Source: Catonia carolina (Eukaryota > Arthropoda > Insecta > Hemiptera > Achilidae). From it: 64,000 bases of DNA. This document shows, piece by piece, positions 44,843-56,187 of this stretch (within the stretch, counting starts at the first letter, position 1; each line of letters starts with the position of its first letter). The DNA lies in the NCBI GenBank assembly GCA_035578175.1, contig JAQMRL010000008.1, forward strand, positions 6,486,883-6,550,882. The letters are read 5' to 3'. Below the pieces are notes generated by a model. It worked only from the letters and a program-made list of their open reading frames with translations, searched no databases and was not told the DNA's origin. The position numbers and the translations under genes were made by a program.

Positions 44843-44938
44843 TGTGATGATTATGATAATAATGTAAATGACATGATAGGCATGAGAGGGGTAGGGCCTC
44901 CATTGGTGCCTCCCCAAGAATGAAATTTGTATATCAAA

Positions 44939-45670
44939 TTAGTAGGTCTCTACTCCAGCGTCTTTTAAGGCGTCTAGGGGGATTATTAGGTTAATGGACA
45001 GTGGAAAGTGAACACACTGGGGGTTCTCGTGTTCGTGTGGCTTATCGTGAAAGCGTTTGTATAGGTATTCGATGGAATTTTGTACAAGTGGTGTTTTCAA
45101 ATCTGTATGTAAGGTTTTGTTGCTAACGTAAAGAGGTGCTTTTGCTATAAGGCGTAATGATTTTGACTGGAATGCTTGAATTCGTTGCAAGTTAGAGGGT
45201 TTGGTTAAACCATAAATTTGGGACCCGTAGGTCCATATAGGTTTCAAAAGAGAACAGTATATGCGTAATTTTTGTGCCATTGGTAATTTTGATCGTTTGT
45301 GAAGTAGGAAATATAGAAGTTTAAGTCAGGAATTCAGTAATAAACGTTTCCGTTTGATATGTGTGCTCCAAGTTAGTCGTTTATTAAAAGTCAGACCGAG
45401 ATACTTGTCCACATCTGTTTTTGTGAGAGGTTCATTGTCTATGTATACAGGTGGGCAATCACCATGACGGAGTGTGAAAGTTACGTGAAGGGATTTTGCC
45501 ATATTAAGTTTTATATTCCATGTTTTACACCATTCCTGTATACGATTGAGATGATGTTGGAGTGTTAGTGAAGCGTGTATAGAGTTTTGGTCTCGAGCTA
45601 ATATCGCTGTATCGTCAGTGTAGGTAGCAGTGAGGGCCTGGGGTAGGGTCGGTAGGGCTAAAGTATACAC
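44939..45670 (-). pseudogene. Jockey-like LINE, RT and thumb region
   Basis: Minus strand reads LTATYTDDTAILARDQNS (catalytic DD box), KYLGLTFNKRLTWSTHI and, after a frame break at about 45300, LLKPIWTYGSQIYGLTKPSN. 5'-truncated near 45670. Better preserved than the copy at 15608-16256. Confidence 0.8.
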
Positions 45671-45687
45671 AGAATAAGTGGAATATG

Positions 45688-46262
45688 AGGGCGAGCGTTG
45701 TCATGCACAAACATAACACCACGTGTCAGAAGGCCACGACGCTTGTTTTGGATTGCTCTTCTTAGTCTGTTTTAAGTTTCACAGTCGACAGCAGAAATTA
45801 TGGTCGTTCCACGTTCCATAAAATCAACGAGTAAGATGAGTAAGATGTTGTGTTTGTGCATGACAACGCTCGCCCTCATACAGCTCGAAGAACAAATGAA
45901 CTTTTGGCCAAGTTTAAATGGGACGTTTTCGATCATCCCCCATACAGCCCGGACTTGGCTCCTAGTGACTTTCACTTGTTCCCGAACATGAAACGGTGGC
46001 TTGCATCTCAGCGGTTCGCCAATGATGAAGAGCTTCAAAACGCCGTGAATGGTTGGCTACATTCACAGGCGACAGATTTTTATGCAGAGGGTATTTCAAA
46101 GACTGTTCCAAGGTACGACAAGTGCTTGAATCTGTTTGGCAACTATGTTGAAAAATAGAGAAAAACTGTAGTTTTAATATGTATATAATAAAGTTTTTGT
46201 ATATTCACTCGTTTACTTTTTATTTCAAAATGGAGGTTATTTTCTGGATAACCCTCGTAGTT
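45688..46262 (+). mobile_element. Mariner fragment with inverted internal break
   Basis: 45688-45830 encodes the middle of a mariner transposase on the minus strand (VDFMERGTTIISAVDCET; RRGLLTRGVMFVHDNARPH). 45849-46158 continues on the + strand from VHDNARPHTA to LFGNYVEK. The sequence TTTGTGCATGACAACGCTCG occurs in both orientations at the break. The right end is near CTGGATAACCCTCGTA. Confidence 0.8.
45850..46158 (+). pseudogene. Mariner transposase C-terminal half
   Basis: 102 codons: FVHDNARPHTARRTNELLAK, PPYSPDLAPSDFHLFPNMKR, ending CLNLFGNYVEK. It has the second and third catalytic aspartates, spaced as in D,D34D, but no N-terminal half in frame. Confidence 0.85.
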
Positions 46263-46514
46263 CAGTGGTAGAGAGAGGTGGAAAGGATTTTTGTTGGGGC
46301 CTGATCCGAGGAAACATGGGAAAAGTAGAAAAAGAAGCTGATGATGATGATGATGGCAATACAAAGAGTCGTTTAATATCTAACGTACTGTGTCGGATTA
46401 CAACAAAGTTAATATGTAATGTTAAGTAGTGGGGTTTGTAATTTAGAATTTTTTTCATGTATCTCATAGCTCAAGAACGCCAGTCAGAAGTTTACACTCT
46501 TCTATTATTTTCAG

Positions 46515-47455
46515 AGTAAAAATCTGGTGTGAAACACTCACACAACTTTCTCTTGCCAGTGCAAATAATTAACAATAAACCTAACATTAGTAATAAAACA
46601 TAAGAAATAAACAAAAAACTAACCTCAATAAACATAACCTAATTTTAATCATGAGTGAAAGACGCAAAATGAAAATCAACCTCAGTTTGGCTTAGAAATA
46701 CGGAAAATCACTCTTTCTCTCTAAACTAGACTCTGTAGAGAAAAATGCTATAAATAAAAGTTGTAGATCTTTTAATTTTTTTATAAATTTAATTATATAC
46801 ACTTTTGTTGTAAAATGCATACTAAGGCCGAAATGTTAAAAAAATCGATTTTTCTCACGTTTTTGCGAGAAAAAAAACAGAAAATCGCAAATTACCGCTA
46901 AACTAAGCGTTATACAAAAAAATGTTTGAAATAAAAGTTGTAGAATTTTAAATTCGCTACAACTTTTATTATATAAATTTTTGCGCTAAAATGCATATTA
47001 AAGCCGTAATCTTAAAAAAACTTTGTTTTTACGTGAAAACAGCCTCACCTAGAATTTCAGCAAACATGACGCCTACCCTGTCTTGTAGAGAATAAAAAAT
47101 TAAATAAACCAGGCGATTTTAAAAAAAATCGTAGGACCAGTTTTTGAGAAAATCACAAAAAGTGAAAAATGGCACGAATAAACTACTACTTCCGGTTGAC
47201 CGATTTTGATGAAAATGTTTATGTCGGGTCCGGTAGTGGTATGTAAGTTAAGTTTTAAGTTTCAAGCTCGTACGACGTTCCGTTCTTGAGATATTTTGTA
47301 TACACACAGACACACAGACCAATCGCTAAAAACATGTTTTTTGGGTTCAGGGGGTCTGAAAACGTATAGATCCGGTGAAAACTCGATTTTGAAAAATCGA
47401 CATGAAAACAATACTTTCCTTCCTATATATTCATATAGGCAAGAGAAAGTAAAAA
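46515..47455 (-). repeat. Repeat B, full copy
   Basis: GGTGTGAAACACTCACACAAC at the left to GGCAAGAGAAAGT at 47439-47451. Very short TG tract. Lies outside the gene, downstream of EHMT. Confidence 0.9.
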
Positions 47456-48354
47456 TAATTCTCTTATGACTTCCCCCTTTACTGTATTGCACAGGTATAA
47501 GTCTTGCTTAAAATTTTATTTTTATTCGTTACATTATGGTTTGTATTAGGGATGTGTCGATACCAAATTATGATTCTCTAGTTTTCAAACGTTGGCAAAA
47601 ATACCGTAATTCTTTTAGATAAAAGATATTGAGTAATTTATAAAGATGGGTCATTTTTGCTGGGGGAGGTAAAAAAAAATTGTATTCATATTAAATAACT
47701 GATTCGACGAATCGTAATCATATACTGATAATCGTATAGTCTGATGGCCTGTTTTTTTTTTTTACGAATACGGTTATCTGAAAAAGGAACATAAATACAA
47801 ATTAATTACTTACCGAATTACAGATGTCGATCAAGATTTGATACTCAAGATTGGGTTTTCTTAATTTTTCAATTTCTTCTATAATGCAAAACTACGAACA
47901 AAGAGTGAATGAGTCAAAGTGCTCTTGATAATTTAGAGCGGTTTCAACTTATTGAACGGCGTTGTTGTTCAGTAGTAAGAATAGAACATCAGGATATGGT
48001 TACGAGCAAGAGGTTATTAAAACAGGTTAATTGTAACCCGCGCAGATCCGAACTTTAAAAATCGAAAAAAATATAAAAAGCCGCCGCCAATTTTTTTAAC
48101 TATTTTTCCCAATATGTACACCATTTTTTATGTAAAAAAGGACGGGAAATTTGGAAAAAAATATGGGAATACTGACGGTCAGTTAATTAATTACAAATTT
48201 TTTTGCAAAAATAAAAAAATTTTTAACTATTTTTCCCTACAATGCCCCATTGGGTGTATTGGGAAATTTATTATATAAAAACTAATTTTTTAGTTTTAGT
48301 TTGATTAAATTTTACGATTTAAGTTTAATTATAAAGTTTTATTTTATTAGTGGT

Positions 48355-48690
48355 ATTAATAAGACAAAAAAGTGATGGCGTTTTCCGGAAAGTGGGCAAT
48401 GAAGACCAAAATCGATAAAATATTGGAAAAGGTAGGAAATTTCAAGTATTTGGGATGTGACATAACCTATAAATTATGATCAAGATTAACAACAAAAGGT
48501 ATCCAGATTTAACGATATGTGGGGCTGTATGCAGATGCATGAAAGGTAAAGTAAGAAAGGATAAAGAGATTAAGTTTTTTCAAGGTTATGGCCACACTGA
48601 CACAGATGTATGGAAGCGAAGCTTGGGTGGTTAACATGAAACAAAAGTCTATGATCCAGGCAGCAGGAATGCCTGGAGGAGGTTCCTTAG
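48355..48690 (+). pseudogene. LINE RT fragment inside the hAT
   Basis: Reads KVMAFSGKWAMKTKIDKILE and KVGNFKYLGCDITYKL, then LTQMYGSEAWVVNMKQKSMI. This is the late RT region of an RTE/CR1-like LINE, with frameshifts. Confidence 0.7.
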
Positions 48691-48699
48691 GCATGTTAA

Positions 48700-49190
48700 C
48701 AGTTGGCTGCCGCCCATGTTAAAGGAAACCCCTTCCTGACAGGCCGCGCAATAAAAACACAGTTTCTTTTTAATTATGTGTTTATTATTCTATTAATATA
48801 AAAAAAAAACCATTAATACAATTAAAAATAATGAAAAAAGTGAGTTCACCGGTTTAAATTAATTAGATAAAAAACTAATACGATAAAACAACAAATTAAA
48901 CTAAAAAATGGACTAAATTCACAATAAAACGATGTTTATTCAATGAAACAACGGAAGCGAATGGCGTCAGTTCTCTCACGCGTCATTAGAGTTCTTATGG
49001 CTTCTCAAAGATGTCGCTACCGTACATATACGCAAAAGTATGCCATAGAGGCCGTATTAAAATTACAACACTCTCCAAGCAGGCCGCGAAAAGATATTAA
49101 CAAAATTGTAGAATACGAATTGAGTAGCAACCGTATTACTCACGGCCTGTGGGTAACAAAAGCCTGAGAAGCGCCGGTGCATCTCACGGC
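48700..49190. other. Unidentified insert between two LINE pieces
   Basis: About 490 bases separate the LINE parts. It has an A-rich block (48780-48900) and a 74-codon frame at 48943-49167 (MKQRKRMASVLSRVIRVLM) with no family I recognise. Confidence 0.35.
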
Positions 49191-49194
49191 AGCC

Positions 49195-49435
49195 AACCTG
49201 TTACAGGATGTACGAAACGAGACTACTTCAAGAATATAGAACTCGACCATTAAGTGAGGTCATCACAAAATACAAAGGATAATGGACAGATCATTTATTT
49301 AGAATGTCACAGGATCGACTTACCTTTGAATGTATAGCTTTATGAACCGAGGGGTACAGGAGGAGTGGGTAGACCAAGGTAGAGATGGACGATGACGAAT
49401 AAAAGAATGAATTCTAAAGTGTGGAAGCATTTTTA
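49195..49435 (+). pseudogene. LINE C-terminal fragment
   Basis: Reads RMYETRLLQEYRTRPLSEVI and WTDHLFRMSQDRLTFECI, the W-x-x-H-L-x-R-M-x-x-x-R-L motif after RT. Probably the same insertion as 48355-48690. Confidence 0.65.
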
Positions 49436-49677
49436 ATTTCTGTTGTTAAATTTTATTTTTTGTATTTTTTATAATTGTTTGAATTTTGGTATTGGAATCA
49501 AGAATCAACTTCTTGTTTCTCGGTATCGAGTCGAAAAATATTGGTATCGACACATCACTCGTTTGTATAACTATGAGGGGGTACCCGAAAGAAACTGGAA
49601 TTATTTTTTTAAAAGCTATTTATTTTCAAATGTTTTACAAAAGAATCTTATTCCCTTCAAAATACTCTCCATTACAA

Positions 49678-50290
49678 CTAATACATTTTTCCCACCGGTG
49701 CTTCCATTGTTCGAAACATTTTTATAGTCATCTTTAGAAATGGTTGACAGCTGCTCTCTCGTTTTTTCTTGTCCTCTTCAATGTTGTCAAATCGGTGTTC
49801 TTTCATGTCGCTGCTTTTCACGTATGGAATTATAAAAAAGTCGCACAAAGCCGAGTAAGGTGCATGGGGCAGCGGAACCATGCTATTTTTAGCCAAAAAC
49901 TGTTTAACAGAGGTGACTGTGTGTGCAAGTGCATTGTCGTGGTGGAAGAACCAGTCTTCTGTCTGCCCAAATCGGATCTTTTTTACGAACACTGTAGCAC
50001 AATCTTCTTAAAATTTCCAAATTATCAGTTGATGATCTGAGAGCACAAGCTTTCAAATTTTTTCAACATTTTCATCGATTCGGTCAGTTGATGGATGTCC
50101 AGAATGAGGTTTGTCATCAATCGATATGTCGTCATTTTTAAACCAACCAAACCACTCGTACACTTGAGTTTTTCTTGTAGCGCCATCTTTGTAAGCTGTT
50201 TTCAACATTAAAACAGTTTCAGCAACGGTTTTACCAAGTAGAAAACAAAATTTCACAACTGCACTTTGTTCACTTAAACTTGCCATCATA
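49678..50290 (-). pseudogene. Mariner transposase remnant (middle deleted)
   Basis: N-terminal part from 50289: VKFCFLLGKTVAETVLMLK, VYEWFGWFKNDDISIDDKP. After a deletion: DWFFHHDNALAHTVTSVKQF and a degraded PYS-A-L-C-D-F motif. The DNAxAH aspartate is present; the first catalytic block is missing. Confidence 0.75.
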
Positions 50291-50639
50291 AAAAACGAAA
50301 GAAGTACAAAACAGCACTAGCAAAAACAATCACTGCAGATGAATACTGAACTCGCATTGAGTTACGCTATAAATGTCTATTCGGCAGAAATGTGTACGTA
50401 CTAGAGAAGAGACAAAAGAACTGTCACTGTGAACGAGTCACGGTTACTTATAATTCACGGTGACCACAGTTACTCAGATATGCGAGTAACCGTTCCCCAG
50501 TCACTGTTACAAAGATCACTTAAAAATAAATCTTTATAATGCATCCTGCAGTTTGAAATTATTTCTATTTCATATAATGAATTAATATAATAATTTCACT
50601 AACCTTCTTTTTAAACTGCGTCACCTTTATTTTAATTTC

Positions 50640-50681
50640 TACTTACGCGTGTTTCGGTGGATCCACCATCATCAGAGTAAA
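50640..50681 (-). ncRNA. Hammerhead motif, left arm
   Basis: Core and stem II intact; stem III reads CACGCG. Confidence 0.6.
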
Positions 50682-50871
50682 TGAAAAATTGAAACTAAAA
50701 ATTTTTTTTTTCTCATTTATTTAAAATTTACAGAAGATGGTACATCTTCAGTCACTTGTATAAAACTGTATAAAAAACTGTATATAGTTTTATACAAGTG
50801 ACTGAAGATGTACCATCTTCTGTAAATTTTAAATAAATGAGAAAAAAAAAATTTTTAGTTTCAATTTTTCA

Positions 50872-50914
50872 TTTACTCTGATGATGGTGGATCCACCGAA
50901 ACACACGTAAGTAG
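50872..50914 (+). ncRNA. Hammerhead motif, right arm
   Basis: Core and stem II intact; stem III CACACG, so the short helix is lost here. Confidence 0.55.
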
Positions 50915-52266
50915 AAATTAAAATAAAGGTGACGCAGTTTAAAAAGAAGGTTAGTGAAATTATTATATTAATTCATTATATGAAATAGAAAAGATCACTT
51001 ACTCTTCTGTCACTGGAAGACAGGATGACACGGCAAATGTTCACCGTACTTTACTTCTACAATATAGCACAGACTTCTTGTTCCCCAGTCACTGTTACAA
51101 AGATCGCTTACTCATTCTCTGTTCACTGTTCAAGGCAGGACGACACGGTGACCGTAATTCTACAGATAGAAGAGTAACAGACCTCTCGTTCCTTCAATCA
51201 CTTTTACAAAAATCAGTTACTCATTCGCTGTTCACTGTCACTTTTAAGAGAGAACGAATTCTTTACCTTAGAAACTAGTGAACAAATTCACTCACTCATT
51301 CACTGTTCACAGTTGATAGACAAAACGACAGAATATACTTACTCTTCTTCAAGGCCCCTATGATTGCTACGTAAGATATGTTGGTCTATTCACTGGGCTT
51401 AGTGCTCTCCTTGTCGCCTCTCCTTTGATAACCGGCTCGCCCATTCTTTTTTACTTTAATTTTTACGCACTCTTCTCTCTCTCCCTCTCTCAGTCTCTTC
51501 CCCTTGTTACGTTTTTCATCTACTAGACTAAACAAAACGAGGGTAGTTCCTTTACATCTCCGATCGCGGTAACACAATTACATTACAGTACTATTTTTTT
51601 TGCACGCCGCGTTCTACCTAGCTATTTTATTTATAATATGCGTTGTTATTTTTCAGTTGTAAATATTTGTTCTTGTACTTTCTCTTTTTTATACAAAATG
51701 TTAATTTTATTACTAATTTAGAATACCTTGTGTTATCAGTTTGAAGCAAAATTTTTATTTTTGTTATATAAATGTAGCCCATTTTTTTATATTTATCAAA
51801 ACTTGTGTTATCATGAAAAAACAACTGAAAACATTTCTATTATTTCATGATAACAGCTGAAAAATGTACTAAGAAAATACAGTTATTGCTGAATTACTAG
51901 TAACCATTATAAGTAATGGTGAACGCAAAATCACTGTCACCGTGATCACGGTGACTGGTTGAAACAGTGAACGCTCTTCACAAGTACTGCCCACGATATT
52001 CCGGTTACTTTTGGGTACCCTTTTGTATATTGTAATACGAAAACAATCGACTGCTCATTGAATTAGATAAGAAGATAAAGCGATCTCGTGCATGTTTATT
52101 TATCAATAGTATAGGTGAAGAACGATACGCTATTTGAGTCATCTGTTATAATATTATGTATGTAGATTAAGATGCATATCGAAAACGTTTGTTATATTTC
52201 CTTCGATAGTTCACTGAAATTTTAATATTGTCCCTTTGTAACTTTCACGTTTACACGTGTTATTAT

Positions 52267-52863
52267 TACCGTATTGTTCCGTAAACAAGCCGCACCCGAA
52301 TTTAAGCCGCATCAGAAAATTTATGATCAAAACTAGGAAATAAATTTCAAGTACAGTACTTGTATGTTTTTTAAAGTATTTTATTTTTTAAGAAGAAAAT
52401 ACCGTACAAACAAATACACTTACTACTTAATTAGCATTAAGAAGTTTTTGTTTATTTTTTGTTCAATACCGAACACAAGGATTTATCTACATTATTTGTG
52501 TTTTCTTCCGGCTTCTTTGGTGGATGTCTTTTCCGCGTTTTTACCCAAAAAGTAGCCGCAGGACTTGCGATACCAATAATTCGAAATTGGTATCGCAAGT
52601 CCTGTGCTACTTTTTGGGTACTTGTATAGACAAAGTACCCTTAACCTATAACATCACTCATGGTGAAGTACAAAATACAACAAAAAACAAATGATCGGAT
52701 AAAAAACAAAATGAAATTTAAGAAAACTGCTACCAAACTTTATACTGTAACACCAAACTGATCAAAATGACTGTACACGCACTACGTAAGGAGTGTGTCT
52801 CTCTCCCACCCCCTCCACCACTCTCTCTCACTATTAATACATACTTATGCTTAATAAGAAACG

Positions 52864-52907
<44 letters not shown>

Positions 52908-52988
52908 AGCGCGATTGCAAGCCGCAGGTCAAATTATGGAACCGATTTTTAGGGAAAAACTGCGGCTTTTATTCGGAACAATACGGTA
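52267..52988. mobile_element. TIR element holding a foldback hairpin and (ATT)n
   Basis: Inverted ends TACCGTATTGTTCCG / CGGAACAATACGGTA; subterminal AAGCCGCA and TGCGGCTT are also inverted. It resembles the pogo-like element at 12434-13019 in its CCGTA ends. Interior: hairpin 52542-52620 and (ATT)n 52866-52908. Confidence 0.7.
52542..52620. repeat. Foldback hairpin, 79 bp
   Basis: Arms TACCCAAAAAGTAGC... (52542-52577) and ...CTACTTTTTGGGTA (52586-52620) pair almost perfectly around an 8-base loop, with one small indel. Confidence 0.85.
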
Positions 52989-53165
52989 TATTATTATTGT
53001 TATACAATATCATCGTCATTAATGATTGTGAATGGGTTTTCATTCACAAGAATCGGTCCCTGCAAAAAGGTGGTAAGTTATTTTTTTTAAGGTTTTGTGT
53101 TAAGTCAGGAAATGGATTCAATAATAATTAAATAAGTTGCGTTGTTCAATTTGGTACTTTTACTA

Positions 53166-53184
53166 TAACGGGGGGGGGGGGGGC
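53166..53184. repeat. Poly-G tract
   Basis: A run of about 14 G in an otherwise AT-rich region. Confidence 0.9.
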
Positions 53185-53251
53185 ACTCAGATTTCAGTTG
53201 GAAATTCATTGAAATGTATACTCACTCATTAAACACTGATATACTTACATT

Positions 53252-53580
53252 CTGCCCATAACAGACAGGTGGAGTGTCAAATTATTTACACTCGATCTGT
53301 TTGTTGCAGGGCTAAAATAAATAGTTCTGTTTCTTATCACATGGTCAGCCAATTAAATGACAGAAGAGGTAGAGGTGTAAAAGACACTAATCAGAGTTAT
53401 CTCCTCTGAAAGTAATAAATTTCATTATACAGCCAGACCCTGTGGTGAATGAAGTGAAGGTGTCATTTGCAGAGTGGAAAATATGTGCTTTTCAGAGGGC
53501 TCGGCATGCTGATGAGCGTACTTTTCCACTCAGTGAGTTGTGGCAATGACCTATGACTTTTGGCTGATGACCTAAACAAC
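53252..53580 (+). mobile_element. Repeat A copy with internal deletions
   Basis: 11 bp duplication ATACTTACATT at 53241-53251 and 53581-53591. About 70 bases shorter than other copies. Confidence 0.85.
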
Positions 53581-53599
53581 ATACTTACATTATAAATTG

Positions 53600-54030
53600 A
53601 TTTTTGTAGGATTGAAGTCTTAACTGGAACCCAAAATCGCGGTAAAGTGATCGTCTTTAGCTGTAAGCTGCCACGGGAACTCGACCAGGTATGACTCCAA
53701 ATGGTGGCTAGTCGTACCGCGATGTATTCTGTATCGCCATTAAGCACTGGACCAAGAACGCTTGATGGACTTTAACCCTTTCACCTCATTATGACGAATT
53801 TTTCGCTTCAATTTTATGTTCCTAATGTTTTTTTAATGTATTTTGTGTTTTACACAAGTTTGTGTATTTATGTTTACCAGTTTTATCAAGTAAGATTTAA
53901 CAAACAATGCAATATTTTTAGTGTATTTTTTTTAATGTATTTTATCGAGGTAGATCAATTTGTTATGTTGAACAAATTTTGAAAATAATATTTGGCATGA
54001 ATTTTTTTCCTTATTTATTATTACCACATA
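53600..54030. other. No clear feature
   Basis: Contains TTTAACCCTTTCACC at 53772, a possible piggyBac-like MITE end; partner not found. Confidence 0.3.
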
Positions 54031-54066
54031 TATGTTTTATTGGATCCACCATCATCAGAGCTGATG
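54028..54066 (-). repeat. Repeat C scrap
   Basis: GGATCCACCATCATCAGAG only; a hammerhead half without its GAAA side. Confidence 0.5.
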
Positions 54067-54216
54067 GATTATTTTAAAATAGGATTTAATTTATTTTGTT
54101 AAAGTTTTTTCAGAAGGTGTTCTGTTCAATCAATTACTCATGCGAAACTGTTTAATTTTGAGGGTTGTTTTTTCAACCTCCGATAGCCTTAAGTAAAAGA
54201 CAGGTTATGTATACTT

Positions 54217-54950
54217 ATGACTAGGTTTCCAATACGCCCTTCGTACAATATTGCCGCTAATGAATTTAAACGAGTCCTAGGTGTTGTCTTGAACCTCCTC
54301 ATTTTGTTTTTTATGAAGTTTATGCAGCTGGGAACCACGATTAATGTAGCTGTTTATTGTGAAACCGTACAAAGTTTGCGGAGAGCCATTCAAAATAACA
54401 GAAGAGGTTTAGTAACTTTGGGAATTGTTCTGATCCTTGAAAACGCCCATCCTAACAGTGCTGGTGCAACCCAATGCCTCCTTGAGCAATTTTTTTTTTT
54501 TTTTTTATTGAGTGATGATGCCTACATAAGCCTTAGGCTTGTGCGTAGGTAATGATATGTGGTGATTTACAGATGAAAAAAGTGCCAGACCTGACCGGGA
54601 ATCGAACCCGGGACCCCGGCATAGTAGCCACTTACACTGACCACTACACCACGGGCCGGCCCAATGGGATATTTCAATTTAATGGGATATTCAAAATTTC
54701 AATGGGATATTTTCGATTACCCACCGTACAGTCGTGATCTAGTATCGAGTGACATCCATCTTCTCGCTGAACTGAAGAAGTGGCTAGGAGGACAGCTTGC
54801 CTAATGAAAAGCTAAAAGACAACGTCTAGACTCATTAAAACAGACTCATTAAAATTCATTGGCGGCAAGATTTTATGAAGAACATTTTAGAAAGCTCGTC
54901 CACAAGTACCACAAATACTTCAATCGTCATAGTTATTATGTTGAAAAGTA
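54217..54950 (+). pseudogene. Mariner transposase remnant split by a SINE
   Basis: Before the SINE: TTINVAVYCETVQSLRRAIQ, RRGLVTLGIVLILENAHPNS (catalytic D replaced by E-N). After it: FDYPPYSRDLVSSDIHLLAE, then LGGQLA. The D and N-A-H changes plus stops show long decay before or after the SINE entered. Confidence 0.75.
54490..54662 (-). mobile_element. tRNA-derived SINE in mariner
   Basis: Minus strand: GGCCCGTGGTGTAGTGGTC (A-box), GGGTTCGATTCCCGGTCAG (B-box), tail with poly-A (T run at 54491). Three copies of AATGGGATAT follow at 54663-54710. Confidence 0.8.
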
Positions 54951-54959
54951 GACATAAGT

Positions 54960-55377
54960 CTACGTAACTTTAAGTAATAAAACATTTCTTTATATTATTC
55001 TCTTCTTTCATTTACAGCCTATCGGAAGTTGAAAAAAATGATCCTTGTATTTAAATTTTTACCATTTTTAGTATTTTTTGTAGATGGTAGCGGAGCAGTC
55101 AATTTAATTTCATAATATTTAAATTGATGGCGTGCTACTATTGGCACCGAAATATGACAAAATATAATTAAACAGTCGTATATTAGCAACTGAAGAGAAA
55201 ACATCTTCTAAAAGAATTTTATCCGAGTAATTTCCAGTGTATTTAAATTGAATTTTTAGCTAGTCTATGAATTGGCCCAGTCTTGCCAATAAATTCACCA
55301 ATTCTAAGAATGATTAAAACAGCCTTATACTAACATTTTTTTGTGAGACTGATAATCATTCTCAAGATCTTGAAAAT
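54960..55377. other. No clear feature
   Basis: AT-rich; no frame or edge recognised. Confidence 0.3.
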
Positions 55378-55983
55378 ACAGGGTGATTCATTTAAAAGTA
55401 GCCCGCTGCATTTAACAGCGGCCTTCGGCACTCAATTGGATTCAAATAGTAAATGAATAAATAGAATTACTTAATACATAATTTTACATATTTATTTAAA
55501 ATTTATATACAAATTTCAGCTTCACCTTTACAGTAGATGCTGAAAGTGGCATCCTTGAACGCGTACACATTTTTATGCTCGTTCAATGTTATTAATGCAC
55601 ACACGACGCAATACGGAAACGTCTATAGCTTGAATGGCTGCCACGATGTTATTCTTTAGCTCATGTATACTGCAGGTGTTTGTTTGGTAAACAGTTCCTT
55701 TTAAATAACCCCATAGAAAAAAATCACACATACTCAAATCGGGTGAACGAGGAGGCCACAAATCTTTACTAACAACTCGCATGGGAAAAACAGGTTGATA
55801 TGAGATAGGGACTGGCGAGACGTGTGACATGTTGCACCATCTTGCTGGAAAAAATTGTACTCTATAATAATATAATAATATAAATTGTCTATAAAGGCCA
55901 GTCAATCACATTGTGATCAGTGCTGCCAATACAGCATATGAAAATTACTCGAGTGGCGGGCTACTTTTTAATGAATCACCCAG
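55378..55983 (-). mobile_element. Non-autonomous mariner/Tc1-like element
   Basis: Inverted ends CAGGGTGATTCATTTAAAAG and TTTTTAATGAATCACCC. Minus-strand frame carries the C-terminal transposase motif only. Related to 8774-9729. Confidence 0.8.
55573..55860 (-). pseudogene. Mariner-like transposase C-terminal part
   Basis: Reads WPPRSPDLSMCDFFLWGYLK and then HELKNNIVAAIQAIDV, the last catalytic motif and C-terminal helices; the upstream two thirds are missing. Confidence 0.75.
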
Positions 55984-56187
55984 TAAATCTGGTTAAAATT
56001 GTTTTTACAAATTTAATTGCATAAATTACACAAATATAAGAAATCAGTATTATTTTGTTTATCTGGCTATCATTAAACTGGATGCCGGGATTATCTGGAT
56101 TGAAAATCATAATAGGTATTTACTGTTGCCCTACTGTTAACTACTGTTTTTACTACTGTTGTAGTTGCCCTACTGTTTTGTATTTAC

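Larger units (their letters stand above)
47547..49560. mobile_element. hAT transposon with 8 bp target duplication
   Basis: Inverted ends TAGGGATGTGTCGATACC and GGTATCGACACATCACTC (both fit the hAT Y/R-A-R-N-G start loosely) flanked by GTTTGTAT at 47539-47546 and 49561-49568. No hAT transposase is visible; the interior holds a split LINE. Confidence 0.8.
50523..50989. mobile_element. Repeat C palindrome with 12 bp target duplication
   Basis: AAAGATCACTTA at 50511-50522 and 50990-51001. Starts AAATAAATCTTTATAATGC, arms nearly identical, short spacer at 50763-50790. Confidence 0.92.
50300..51990. other. Unidentified AT-rich insert with degenerate repeats around repeat C
   Basis: Variants of CCCAGTCACTGTTACAAAGATC recur at about 50496, 51083 and, weaker, 51214. 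Palindromic CACCGTGATCACGGTG lies near 51938. This may be another inserted element; no coding potential beyond short frames. Confidence 0.4.
49573..52023 (-). mobile_element. Mariner copy expanded by later insertions
   Basis: Left end GGGGGTACCCGAAAGAAACTGG; a matching inverted end CGGTTACTTTTGGGTACCC occurs at 52001-52019. In between are a broken transposase (49678-50290) and about 1.5 kb of other sequence, including repeat C. The right boundary is less certain than the left. Confidence 0.6.
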
